This document shows, one piece after another, positions 1 to 7,799 of a DNA stretch of 40,878 bases (within the stretch, counting starts at the first letter, position 1; the number at the start of each line of letters is the position of its first letter). Under the pieces are notes generated by a model. It saw only the letters and a program-made list of their open reading frames with translations, was not told the origin of the DNA and made no database searches. Source of the DNA: Chloroflexota bacterium (GTDB taxonomy: Bacteria > Chloroflexota > Dormibacteria > Dormibacterales > Dormibacteraceae); the NCBI GenBank assembly GCA_005880795.1, contig VBGP01000023.1, positions 1 to 40,878 on the forward strand, written 5' to 3'. The position numbers were made by a program, and so were the translations under genes.

Positions 1-1
1 G

Positions 2-94
2 GGGGAGCACACTTCGGAGGTGCTGCTCGCGCTCGGGAAGACAGACGTCGAGATCTCGGAACTCAAGGCCAAAGGGGTGCTGGGCGGCGCATGA
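2..94 (+). CDS. CaiB/BaiF-type CoA-transferase, C-terminal fragment
   Basis: This is the last 30 codons of a gene that begins before the window. The readable tail starts GEHTSEVLLALGKTD and ends KGVLGGA. It resembles the C-terminus of class III (CaiB/BaiF) CoA-transferases, which typically close with a 'GEHT-x-EVL-x-x-LG' helix followed by an 'I-x-x-L-x-x-x-GV' segment. Such enzymes move CoA between acyl carboxylates. The stop codon overlaps the next start as ATGA, so the gene is translationally coupled to a crotonase-family gene. That pairing is common for CaiB-like transferases in acyl-CoA catabolism. Only the tail is visible, so the family call rests on a short motif and the substrate cannot be inferred. 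Confidence 0.6.
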   Translation, partial: GEHTSEVLLALGKTDVEISELKAKGVLGGA

Positions 95-909
95 AAGAGC
101 AGGATGCGGCGGAGCCGGTTGAGCCGGAGCTGCTCGAAGAGCGGCGCGGGGACTCTGGTGAGATCGTCTGGCTGACGCTCAACCGCCCGCGGGCGCGCAA
201 CGCGCTCACGTTCGCGATGTACGAGCGGATCGGGGAGATCTGCCTCGAGGTCAACGGCGATCCGACGGTCCGGACCGTAGTGTTCACAGGCGCCGGTGGA
301 CGCGCGTTTGCCGCGGGCACCGACATCTCACAGTTCCGCGCCTTCGACAAGGAGGAAGACGCCCTCGCCTACGAGGAGCGGATGGACCGTGTGCTGGGTG
401 CGCTGGAAAGCGTGCGGGTGCCGACGATCGCAGCCATCGCGGGGGCTTGCACCGGCGGTGGCGCCGGCATCGCGTGCGCATGTGACCTTCGCATCTGCAC
501 GCCGTCGCTGAAATTCGGTTTCCCGATGGCGCGGACTCTTGGGAACACGCTCTCCATGGCCAACTTCGCGCGCCTGACGATGTTGATCGGTGCCGGCCGC
601 GTGAAGGATCTGATCTTCACGGCTCGGCTCGTGGGCGCTGACGAGGCGTTAGCGATCGGGCTTGTGAACGAGGTGGTCCCATCCGAAGAGACGCTGGAGC
701 CGCGGGTCATGCAGATCTGCGCCACGGTCTCCGAAAATGCACCGCTAACGCTGGAGACGGCTAAGGAGGCGCTCCGCCGCATCCGCGTGCAGATGACGCC
801 GCGGGACGGGGGTTCGGACTTGCTGATAAAGGCCTACATGAGCGACGACTTCCGGGAGGGGATCGAAGCGTTCTTCGCCAAGCGCCCGGCACGGTGGAAG
901 GGCCGCTAA
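91..909 (+). CDS. crotonase-family (enoyl-CoA hydratase/isomerase-like) protein
   Basis: This 272-aa protein has the crotonase fold: the oxyanion-hole segment AFAAGTDI (residues 72-79) and the glycine-rich CTGGGAGIACACDLR helix (120-134). Family members bind acyl-CoA thioesters and hydrate, isomerise, dehydrate or cleave them. In rat crotonase the two catalytic glutamates sit in 'QPE' and 'MEM' contexts. The aligned positions here are Met146 (in GFPMAR) and Asp173 (in VKDLIF), so ordinary enoyl-CoA hydratase chemistry is doubtful. The ATG overlaps the stop of the CoA-transferase fragment, suggesting one operon and a joint role in activating and transforming a carboxylic acid, as for CaiB/CaiD. 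Family assignment is firm; the reaction is unknown. Confidence 0.88.
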   Translation: MKEQDAAEPVEPELLEERRGDSGEIVWLTLNRPRARNALTFAMYERIGEICLEVNGDPTVRTVVFTGAGGRAFAAGTDISQFRAFDKEEDALAYEERMDRVLGALESVRVPTIAAIAGACTGGGAGIACACDLRICTPSLKFGFPMARTLGNTLSMANFARLTMLIGAGRVKDLIFTARLVGADEALAIGLVNEVVPSEETLEPRVMQICATVSENAPLTLETAKEALRRIRVQMTPRDGGSDLLIKAYMSDDFREGIEAFFAKRPARWKGR

Positions 910-984
910 AGCCTGGGCCTCCCGACGAGTGGAGCTGATCCCGATCGTCAAACCGTTTGCGGCTACCCGATACCAAGGAGGGCG

Positions 985-1124
985 TCGTACCGCAACGCCG
1001 GTGGTAAACGGTGATATCTGGTGGCATTCGGCGACACGGAACGAATTCAGATCCCCGTTTTCGAACGGGCGGCAGCGATCTGTTAACCGCAAGGTTCAGG
1101 GTTCGAATCCCTGTCCCGGAGCCA
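985..1124 (+). repeat. direct repeat copy A ending in tRNA-like 3' half
   Basis: This copy is collinear, without gaps, with the sequence starting at 7301, at an offset of exactly 6316 bp. By hand I count about 20 mismatches over the first 96 positions. A block of 39 identical bases then runs from GAACGGGCGG through the tRNA-like anticodon region to GGTTCAGGG. Within copy A, CCCGTT-TTCG-AACGGG (about 1055-1070) can form a hairpin with a UUCG-type loop. The repeat and its flanks fill the 366-bp stretch between the crotonase gene and the pentapeptide protein. I see no protein gene in that stretch, only reading frames created by the repeat on both strands. Confidence 0.8.
1080..1124 (+). pseudogene. 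3' half of a tRNA-Asn-like sequence (att-site-like)
   Basis: The 45 bases read as the 3' portion of a tRNA with anticodon GTT. They comprise the loop CTGTTAA, the 3' stem strand CCGC, a variable loop, a perfect T arm (CAGGG-TTCGAAT-CCCTG), the acceptor strand TCCCGGA, a discriminator G and CCA. No matching TCCGGGA 5' acceptor strand lies upstream, so it is not a working tRNA gene as it stands. Upstream bases GAACGGGCGG would fit a tRNA-Asn D-arm/anticodon-stem region if seven bases (CAGCGAT) were removed. Integrases commonly recombine in anticodon loops and regenerate tRNA 3' halves, so an attachment-site remnant is the simplest reading. Confidence 0.6.
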
Positions 1125-1275
1125 ATTTCGAATACGATTCGCTCCTGTAGGACCGATTGCGGGCTCGGCTGATAGCAACCGGATAGCAACCCGGCGGAGA
1201 CCACTCTGCAATCAACGCTCCGCATCTCACTACCTTTCAGTGCTTCGGAGGTTCGGGGCTAGTCTCAACTATCTG

Positions 1276-2109
1276 ATGTCAGACCTTAGATTGGGCACGT
1301 CGATCTGCAAGAGGCTGAACGGCGGGGCGATTGAAAGTGAGTCGCTCGTTGGAGCGCCCTTGGGTGCCTGCCGAAGGCTGTCCCGATCGTCAATCACCTC
1401 CTGCAGTCTTCAGCGAGCAGAGTTAGACGGTCTACTGTGGACGCACTCCCGCTTTACGAGCGTCGACTTCAGCCATGCCTCTATGCGGGACTTCACAGAC
1501 CGAGCAAATCTCTTTCGCGACTGCCGTTTTGTCAGAACCAATCTCAACCAAGCCACATTCGGTTTCGAGGGCAGCCAGTTCATCGATTGCAGCTTCGAGC
1601 GCTCCCTCGCCACCACCACAGCCTTCGTGAGACCCCTCTTCGTTAGATGCATGTTCGCTGGCAACTTGCGCGATGTCGATTTTGAGGCCAGTTCGTTCTC
1701 GGAGTGCAAGTTCGTCGGCCGCATTGAAGGTGGTTGGTTTAGGAATGGATACCAACATGCGAGCCTGAATAACGAGTTTGGGACACCCGCGACAAACCCC
1801 ATGAAACGCGTCGATTTTCGAGAGGCGATCCTGTGGGGCGTGGCCTTCAGTGGCAATGTAGAACTCTCGTCGGTCAGTTTGCCCGCAGAACACTTCCTTG
1901 TTGATGAATGGCCTGAACGAGTCAAGCGAGTTGCCGAGTTGGGTCGCAACTATCCAGAATTGCGCTCGGCATCAGACCGCTTTCTCAAAGTCTTCGGTCC
2001 TGGCGCTACACGCCAGCACCAATACATTGTTTACAAAGACTTTTTGGCGCATGTCATCGGCGAGCAAGCACTGCAACCAGTGCTCGCCAGTCTGCTCGAT
2101 CAGAATTAG
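1276..2109 (+). CDS. pentapeptide-repeat-like protein
   Basis: A protein of about 277 aa. Its N-terminal two thirds carry an imperfect A(D/N)LXX / F-x-x-C-x-F pentapeptide pattern, for example AELDG, ANLFRDCRF, TNLNQATF, QFIDCSFE and SSFSECKFVG. This suggests a right-handed quadrilateral beta-helix. The last 80 residues (from about VDEWPERVKRV) are predicted helical, with no repeat and no signal peptide, so the protein is probably cytosolic. Function is unknown; such folds occur in topoisomerase-protecting proteins and many uncharacterised ones. I prefer ATG 1276, but an in-frame GTG at 1240 would add 12 residues; neither has a clear Shine-Dalgarno. GC content looks lower than in flanking genes and the gene lies inside the repeat-bounded segment, consistent with acquisition. 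Confidence 0.65.
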   Translation: MSDLRLGTSICKRLNGGAIESESLVGAPLGACRRLSRSSITSCSLQRAELDGLLWTHSRFTSVDFSHASMRDFTDRANLFRDCRFVRTNLNQATFGFEGSQFIDCSFERSLATTTAFVRPLFVRCMFAGNLRDVDFEASSFSECKFVGRIEGGWFRNGYQHASLNNEFGTPATNPMKRVDFREAILWGVAFSGNVELSSVSLPAEHFLVDEWPERVKRVAELGRNYPELRSASDRFLKVFGPGATRQHQYIVYKDFLAHVIGEQALQPVLASLLDQN

Positions 2110-2131
2110 GTCAGCTTCGGAGTAAACCTTG

Positions 2132-2151
2132 GCGTCCCACTGGCGGGACGC
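2132..2151 (+). terminator. hairpin after the pentapeptide gene
   Basis: A perfect 7-bp stem, GCGTCCC / GGGACGC, with a 6-base loop lies 22 bp past the stop codon and is followed by ATTCTTC. The U-tract is weak, so it may be an imperfect intrinsic terminator or only a hairpin. Confidence 0.4.
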
Positions 2152-2312
2152 ATTCTTCAGCAAGGGTTTCGGAGTGGGCTGGAAGGTTGTACTGGCTATC
2201 GTGGCGAATGGGATCACGATCGCGTTCTGGTCCGCGAATCGATTACCAATGGGGACTTCGCGCGTTTAGGCGCAGGAAATCCGCTGGCGACCTGTTAGAT
2301 TCTGCGACCCGC

Positions 2313-5300
2313 ATGAAGCAGTTGGTTACCGCGCGGATCGTCGGAGCTGCGGCCATCGTTGCCCTTGCGGCAGCGCTTCTGCCCAGTGCCGGGAATGCGC
2401 AGACCACCGTCACCGCGAACTGGGTCCAATCCTCGGCGCGAGGACCTTCGGCGCGGGCAGCCGCATCAATGGCCTACGACCCGACCCGCCAGCGAACCGT
2501 GCTGTTCGGCGGTTATGACGGCGGAAACTACCTCTCCGACATGTGGCAGTTCGACAGCGGCTCCTGGACACAGCTCCAGGTCTCAGGCCCTCCGGGGCGC
2601 TATCTGGCCCCAATGGTCTACGACTCGGCGCGGGGTGTCATGGTCCTGTTCGGCGGTTACAACATGGTCGGGATCCTCGGCGACACCTGGGAATGGAACG
2701 GCTCGACCTGGACCCGCAACTTCACCCTGCATACACCGCCGGCCAGGGACTGGACATCAATGGCCTATGACTCCGCCCGCCATGTGACGGTGCTGTTCGG
2801 GGGCGCGCTCAACGCCGGCTTTTACAACGACACGTGGCAGTACGATGGCACCGACTGGACGCAAGTCATTACCGCACACGCGCCATCCGCGCGCAGGGGC
2901 ACCGCGTTAGCCTTCGACTCCGCACGAGGCGTGACCGTTCTGTTCGGTGGCCAGGGAGACATCACTCTCAACGACACGTGGGAGTTCAACGGCACTGACT
3001 GGAACCAGATCGCGGCTGCCAATCCTCCGTTCCGCCGGCTATGGCATTCGATGGCATACGACCCCAACCTCGGCGGCACTGTCATGTTCGGCGGTGCTCT
3101 GGACCCGAACTCACCGCAAAACGACACGTGGCTCTACGACGGGACCGCCTGGCAGCAAATAGCGCCCGTGCTCGGCCTCAATCCGAGGTTCTGGGCGTCA
3201 GCGGCATACGACTCCGCGCATGACGACTTTGTGATGTTCGGCGGAGCTGCGAATGCAATGCCGAGTCCCGTCTACAGCGACACGTGGGTGCTGCGGGGCA
3301 TCACCACATCGCCGCTCGACTGGGCTCAGGCGAACCCGTCGTTGGCGCCGAGCGCTCGCGTCTGGTCCCAGATGGACTACGACTCGGTGCGGGGCGTCAG
3401 CGTCCTGTTCGGGGGTAGCAGCGACTCCGGTGGGGGCAACCTCCATGACACGTGGGAGTGGGATGGAGCGCGCTGGACGCAGGTGGCACCCACCGCCTCT
3501 CCACCGGCGGTCGCCGGCGGAATGATGGCTTACGACAGCTCGCGCGGTATGTCGGTGTTGTTCGGAGGATCCGGAAGCGCCGGGAACAGCTCCTCGACGT
3601 GGGAGTGGGACGGCACGAACTGGACGCAGAAAGGCCCGGCGACGTCACCCCCGGCGCGAGTCTGGGCCGCGATGACCTATGACTCCGCTCGAGGTCGCAT
3701 AGTGCTGTTCGGCGGCGACGGTCCGAGCGGTTTGCTGGCAGACACGTGGACGTACGACGGCACCACCTGGACGCAGATGAGTCCGGCCAGTGCGCCCTCG
3801 CCGCGTGACGGGTCCGCCCTGGCTTTCGATCCCTCGCGTGGCCGGGCCGTGCTCTTCGGTGGTCACGACTCGAACGGCCGCCTGGCCGACACCTGGGAGT
3901 GGGACGGTGCCAACTGGATGCAGATTCCCACGACCACCGCGCCGCACGCTCGATTCTGGGAATCGATCGCATTCGACGCACAGCGGGGCAAGACGGTCCT
4001 GTTCGGCGGGGACCACTTCCAGCCGAACGACCTCGGTGAGTCCAACGACACGTGGGAGTGGGACGGCGCACAGTGGACACACGACTTTCCGGCCGCCGCG
4101 CCCCCGATTCGCTCTGGCCAGTCGATGGCGTACGACGCAATCCGCGGACGGATTGTCGTGTTCGGCGGATGGAACGCAGCCACGTCGCCGGCGACGATCT
4201 ACGGGGACACATGGGAGCTCGGCAACGGAATCCAGACTCCTCCGGGTACGCCGAGCGCGACTCTTAACGTGTTCGGCCTCGGAACGAACTTCGGCAGCGT
4301 GAACGTCGGCTCGACCGCCAACGGCGTTGCGGCCTTCATGTTGTCGAGCACCGGCACCGGCCCGCTGGCGGTCAACTCGATCGCATTGGCCGGGCCGAGT
4401 GATTTTGCCCTCAATACGGACTGCCCCATGAACGGGGATCCGCTGCCTGCGGGCTCGTACTGCATGGCGATCGTTTCGTTCACGCCGACCGCCGCCGGCC
4501 CGCGGACCGCGAGCATCTCCTTCAACTACAACGCGCCCGGCGGCAGCCAGACGTTCCAGCTCCAGGGAACGGGAGTCGTGCATCCGACCACGCTGACGGT
4601 CTCGCCGGCGACGGCCGTGTTCAAGGGAGGCGCGATCATCAGCGCATCGCTCCAGGTCGACGGCAAACCGTTCGCCGGCCAACCGGTCACGCTGCGCCTG
4701 CTAAGCGGCCCCGGCACGACGACCCAGACCGACTCGTCGGGTGTCGCTGTATGGTTCGGCGTCAGCTTCGCCGGCATCCACGCGGGCAGCTATCCGACAG
4801 GAATCCAGGCGAGCTTCGCTGGCAGCGCGGCCTACGCGCCCAGCTCCGCGACAGCGGCCCTGGTGATCACGCAGCCCGTTACGACCGCTTACACCGGCGA
4901 GTTCTACATCGCCGACACAACTGCCGGTCACATCACGGTCCAGGTCGACCAGCGGACGCCCGCCAGCGACCCCCAGTTCATCGACTACGCGAACACCGCG
5001 GTCTGGGCGCGGTTCACGGTGATCGGGCCGGCGAGCTCAGCGGACTTGTATGCAAAGGTCACGGACGCGCCCAGCTGGTCGACCACCGGGCTTGGGGTGG
5101 CCACAGCGTCCCAGCCCGCGCTGGCCGACGGCGGATACACCGTCGTCGCCACGCTGGTCGACGGCCCATCCATTACGTCGCCTAGCAGCGCCGTATCGAG
5201 CGACGACTCCCGCGCCGGCCTTGTGTCGTCCCCCACCAAGGGCGGGTACATGAGCGGCGGTGGCGCCATCGCGACCGACCCGTCCGCCAACACGAGCGAC

Positions 5301-5684
5301 AAGCATGGCTATTTCTCGCTCCAGATGAAGCCCGGCAAGCAGCCGGTCGGGAACCTGGTCTACATCTACCGCGTCCGAATGGACGTGGGCGGCGGCAACC
5401 TGCGCGACGTGGACGTTTGGGTCAACAGCACGTCGATCACCACGCTCAGCGGCGGCTCTGCGACCGGCCAGTTTGCCGTCGAGTACGTCGATGCTGTGAC
5501 AGGCCAGCGCTACACGGCGCTCGAGTTCTCCGGTGGAACGTTCAAGCTCAACGTGGTCGGTGCGACAAGTAAATCGCCAGCGAAGTTCGGATTGGTGCTA
5601 AAGGATCCCAATAGCACACTGTTCCATTCCACCGGCAGCGCGCCGGCGCCAGTCGTGCTCGGCCTGCTCGTCAGCACACTGTAG
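2313..5684 (+). CDS. secreted multi-kelch beta-propeller protein with Ig-like domains
   Basis: This is a 1123-aa exported protein. The chosen ATG 2313 gives a clear signal peptide (MKQLVTARIVGAAAIVALAA, ending near SAGNAQ); a start 42 codons upstream would bury it. From about residue 60 to 640 there are twelve kelch-type repeats of roughly 47-58 aa, each with V-x-LFGG, then DTWEWDG-x-x-WTQ and an A-x-AYDS-x-RG turn, suggesting one or two propellers. Next come an ASPM/SPD-2/Hydin-like beta domain (about 648-754) and an Ig-like domain (about 755-856). The C-terminal part of about 260 aa was not recognised. No catalytic motif or cell-wall anchor was seen. A surface or matrix binding role is inferred from architecture alone. 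Confidence 0.85.
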   Translation: MKQLVTARIVGAAAIVALAAALLPSAGNAQTTVTANWVQSSARGPSARAAASMAYDPTRQRTVLFGGYDGGNYLSDMWQFDSGSWTQLQVSGPPGRYLAPMVYDSARGVMVLFGGYNMVGILGDTWEWNGSTWTRNFTLHTPPARDWTSMAYDSARHVTVLFGGALNAGFYNDTWQYDGTDWTQVITAHAPSARRGTALAFDSARGVTVLFGGQGDITLNDTWEFNGTDWNQIAAANPPFRRLWHSMAYDPNLGGTVMFGGALDPNSPQNDTWLYDGTAWQQIAPVLGLNPRFWASAAYDSAHDDFVMFGGAANAMPSPVYSDTWVLRGITTSPLDWAQANPSLAPSARVWSQMDYDSVRGVSVLFGGSSDSGGGNLHDTWEWDGARWTQVAPTASPPAVAGGMMAYDSSRGMSVLFGGSGSAGNSSSTWEWDGTNWTQKGPATSPPARVWAAMTYDSARGRIVLFGGDGPSGLLADTWTYDGTTWTQMSPASAPSPRDGSALAFDPSRGRAVLFGGHDSNGRLADTWEWDGANWMQIPTTTAPHARFWESIAFDAQRGKTVLFGGDHFQPNDLGESNDTWEWDGAQWTHDFPAAAPPIRSGQSMAYDAIRGRIVVFGGWNAATSPATIYGDTWELGNGIQTPPGTPSATLNVFGLGTNFGSVNVGSTANGVAAFMLSSTGTGPLAVNSIALAGPSDFALNTDCPMNGDPLPAGSYCMAIVSFTPTAAGPRTASISFNYNAPGGSQTFQLQGTGVVHPTTLTVSPATAVFKGGAIISASLQVDGKPFAGQPVTLRLLSGPGTTTQTDSSGVAVWFGVSFAGIHAGSYPTGIQASFAGSAAYAPSSATAALVITQPVTTAYTGEFYIADTTAGHITVQVDQRTPASDPQFIDYANTAVWARFTVIGPASSADLYAKVTDAPSWSTTGLGVATASQPALADGGYTVVATLVDGPSITSPSSAVSSDDSRAGLVSSPTKGGYMSGGGAIATDPSANTSDKHGYFSLQMKPGKQPVGNLVYIYRVRMDVGGGNLRDVDVWVNSTSITTLSGGSATGQFAVEYVDAVTGQRYTALEFSGGTFKLNVVGATSKSPAKFGLVLKDPNSTLFHSTGSAPAPVVLGLLVSTL

Positions 5685-5774
5685 AACCGCCGCGTCTACA
5701 GTTATCAGTCGTCGCGGACGCGTCAAACGGTCACATTCCAGCCTTGCAGATCCGCACTTTGGGCGGCCTGCGAA

Positions 5775-6347
5775 TCACCGCAGCCGGCGAAGGCACGAAT
5801 ACACCACCAGGTCGTGCCAGCCGCCGTGCCTGTACTGGGCGCCTCGGAGCACTCCCTCTCTAGCGAACCCTGCATTCTCGAGCGCACGTTGCTCAGCTAG
5901 GTTGTCAATGTCGGTCATTGCCTCGATCCGGTTGACCCGAGACGTGGCGAATAGGTGGTCGGCAAGAACGTGCTGGGCCTCACTGCCATAGCCGTGGCCT
6001 CTTGCCTCCGGTATCAGGTTGATTCCGATGTTCCATGCAACCGACTCTGGATTGGGGCCATATCGCACCTCGCGCCAGCCGACCGTACCGATTGGCTTGC
6101 GGGTCGTTTCCAACTCCACGATTAGGGTTCCACTCTGCGCACTGACCAGTCCGGTCTTTTGAATACGTCCCCTAACTGGCCCCAATTGCACGCCAAAGTC
6201 GTTGAATTCGCCGACGTACTCGGTCGAATGCCATAGTTCGAGAAGTTCCGCGTCATCTTCGGTCACTCGTCGTAGGCGCACCTTGTCGCCACCGATCGCC
6301 GGATCATCGTTCGTTTCCACAGTTCGATTGTTCCAGAGCCCCGCCAC
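5775..6347 (-). CDS. GNAT N-acetyltransferase, RimJ/RimL type
   Basis: This 190-aa protein has a GNAT fold. The acetyl-CoA pyrophosphate-binding loop is RGHGYGSEAQ (residues 116-125, the Q/R-x-x-G-x-G/A pattern). It is preceded by the conserved beta strand WNIGINLIPEARG and followed by the terminal NxxxxRxLENAGF-like segment (NLAEQRALENAGFAREG). This arrangement is typical of RimJ/RimL-like enzymes that acetylate protein N-termini or small amines with acetyl-CoA. Start is GTG; the first 20 residues are not conserved-looking, so a shorter form is possible. The gene stands alone on the minus strand, converging on the kelch gene, and has a lower GC content than neighbours. The substrate cannot be predicted. 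Confidence 0.85.
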   Translation of the reverse strand: MAGLWNNRTVETNDDPAIGGDKVRLRRVTEDDAELLELWHSTEYVGEFNDFGVQLGPVRGRIQKTGLVSAQSGTLIVELETTRKPIGTVGWREVRYGPNPESVAWNIGINLIPEARGHGYGSEAQHVLADHLFATSRVNRIEAMTDIDNLAEQRALENAGFAREGVLRGAQYRHGGWHDLVVYSCLRRLR

Positions 6348-6621
6348 GCATCAGCGTGGGTTGGCGCGGTTGATCAGACAATGCTGAAGTCCTTCCGAAG
6401 CTCGTCCGCACGCGAAAGGCGCCCGGTCTGCACACACGCCGCGGCAAGCGTCGCGCCATTGCCTCATCGTCAGTGCGCGAGGGCTAGCGACTCGCGACGA
6501 TGCGATCGACAGCATGCTGCTGATAACCCAGTGCTACCGATAACTGAGCCGTATCGCGACCTTCCGACTCGGGCTGAGTTCTCGCAACCATTTTTTCGGA
6601 ACTCGGCTTACTAGGCGCCGG

Positions 6622-7266
6622 TCAGAAAACCCCGGTACGCGGCGCCTCAATCGGAGCTGACGCCGACCAGAGCCTAAGCCCGACGACAGCGAACCAGATG
6701 ACTCGCATGCCGGCAAAGGCATATGCGATCACCACTCCCTTGACCACGTTTGCGCCCGCGAAAGCCAGCACACTCACCAGCGCCGTGCCAAACGAAAAGA
6801 GGTCATAGCCCCGCCAGAAGGAGTTACTCCGGAAGCGAAGCCCTAGCAGCACATAGCCGACCAGCGTGCCCAAGCTGGCGATGATGAAGGCCAGCGCGTG
6901 GACCAAGCCATGGAACGTGTGCGGCGGGGAGCTCACAGGCAGGTCGGTGGGGAAGAGACCGGCCACGATCGTGCATGCACCGACGATGCTGATACAGATC
7001 GGCCCGGCGGCCGAGCCTCCAGGGATGCCCTGGTGTAGGGCGTATGCGAAGCCGATCACCAGCACGCCTAGCAAGATGAAGTTGAGCGTTTGCATCCAGC
7101 CCAGAGGACCCAGCGCGTTCGCGCTCGGGAAACTGCTTTTCATCGGGTCGAAGCCGATCGAGAGCAAGAAGCTGCGCTGGAGACTCTCCTCAATTACGAG
7201 CACGACCTGGAAGAGAAGCGGGGCTAGGCTGCCCGCAAGGGCCAGCAAGCGCAGGCTCCGTGCCAT
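6622..7266 (-). CDS. DUF998-family multipass membrane protein
   Basis: A 214-aa integral membrane protein with about six hydrophobic segments. The arrangement matches DUF998 proteins: a first TM followed by an extracytoplasmic loop (SFPSANALGPLGWMQ), then GWMQTLNFILLGVLVIGFAY, a FPTD loop, and an HTFHGLVHALAFIIASLG segment with two conserved histidines. Family function is not established. Start is ATG with no Shine-Dalgarno. A TAGACT -10-like hexamer lies about 9 bp upstream of the start, which would give a very short leader. The 274 bp between this gene and the acetyltransferase hold nothing I recognise. The gene is the last one before repeat copy B. Confidence 0.8.
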   Translation of the reverse strand: MARSLRLLALAGSLAPLLFQVVLVIEESLQRSFLLSIGFDPMKSSFPSANALGPLGWMQTLNFILLGVLVIGFAYALHQGIPGGSAAGPICISIVGACTIVAGLFPTDLPVSSPPHTFHGLVHALAFIIASLGTLVGYVLLGLRFRSNSFWRGYDLFSFGTALVSVLAFAGANVVKGVVIAYAFAGMRVIWFAVVGLRLWSASAPIEAPRTGVF

Positions 7267-7300
7267 AACGTCCGCAGTCTAGTCAGAGAGCCTTTGGTAT

Positions 7301-7430
7301 TCGTACAGCAACGCCGGTGACAAACGGTGATATCTCGCGGCACCTAGCGGCACGCCGTGAATTGAGACCGCCAGTTTTGAACGGGCGGCAGCGATCTGTT
7401 AACCGCAAGGTTCAGGGCTCGAACCCAGTC
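7301..7430 (+). repeat. direct repeat copy B with degenerate tRNA-like 3' half
   Basis: Second copy of the element at 985, gap-free over at least 130 bp. The anticodon-loop core CTGTTAACCGC starts at 7396, but the T arm is broken (CAGGG-CTCGAA-CCCAG, one mispair) and the acceptor TCCCGGA-GCCA is replaced by unrelated sequence. Copy A therefore keeps the intact tRNA end and copy B does not, the asymmetry expected of two ends of an integrated element or of a decayed dispersed repeat. The 259 bp between the DUF998 gene and the next small gene hold only this repeat. Confidence 0.78.
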
Positions 7431-7525
7431 ACGTTTCGCCAGTTCGTGACACTGGCAGGGCTCGCCCTCCAGACCAATACAGCACTCGCCTCTTTGACAT
7501 AAGAAGGTCCAAGCGCACTCCAAAG

Positions 7526-7789
7526 ATGGATCATCTATCGCCAAATGCGCTGGAGATGAGTCGTGCCTATCGCGTCATGGTGTTTCGAGCGGTCGGTCGT
7601 GGCCGAGATCCGCGCCTGCACCTGGTCCGCGACGACCTGGCAGCCTCGCTGTGCGGACTCCCGAGAGAGGAGCTCGCTCCAGCCAGCCATCAGCTCGAGA
7701 TCGTTTGCCCTGAGTGCATCGAATGGCTGAGGAAGGGGAATTCGTCATCGCAGCTGAAGAAAGTCTCGAGGCCCGCTGAAGGACAGTAG
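7526..7789 (+). CDS. small protein with possible CCHC zinc site
   Basis: An 87-aa protein. Its central part reads LHLVRDDLAASLCGLP and ends VCPECIEWLRK. This recalls short actinobacterial-type proteins that have His, a 'SLCG' Cys and a 'CPxC' pair. Candidate metal ligands are His32, Cys43, Cys61 and Cys64. The remainder is polar, with no signal or TM segment. The ATG has no clear Shine-Dalgarno. It is flanked by repeat copy B and a convergent gene, so no operon context helps. Function is unknown; a structural zinc site in a small regulatory or adaptor protein is a guess. Confidence 0.5.
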   Translation: MDHLSPNALEMSRAYRVMVFRAVGRGRDPRLHLVRDDLAASLCGLPREELAPASHQLEIVCPECIEWLRKGNSSSQLKKVSRPAEGQ

Positions 7790-7799
7790 CCCCCGCTAA

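Noticed and set aside
1045-1124. A complete tRNA-Asn gene
   Set aside because: The T arm, acceptor 3' strand and CCA are present, but there is no 5' acceptor strand, no proper D arm, and seven bases interrupt the anticodon stem.
761-1225. A 154-codon minus-strand frame through repeat copy A
   Set aside because: Its translation around RTLNLAVNRSLPPV is the antisense of the tRNA-like repeat; the third-position pattern between copies A and B shows no protein-level conservation.
985-7430. An active prophage or integrative conjugative element
   Set aside because: No integrase, excisionase, replication, relaxase or structural phage gene lies between the repeats; only the end structures suggest past integration.
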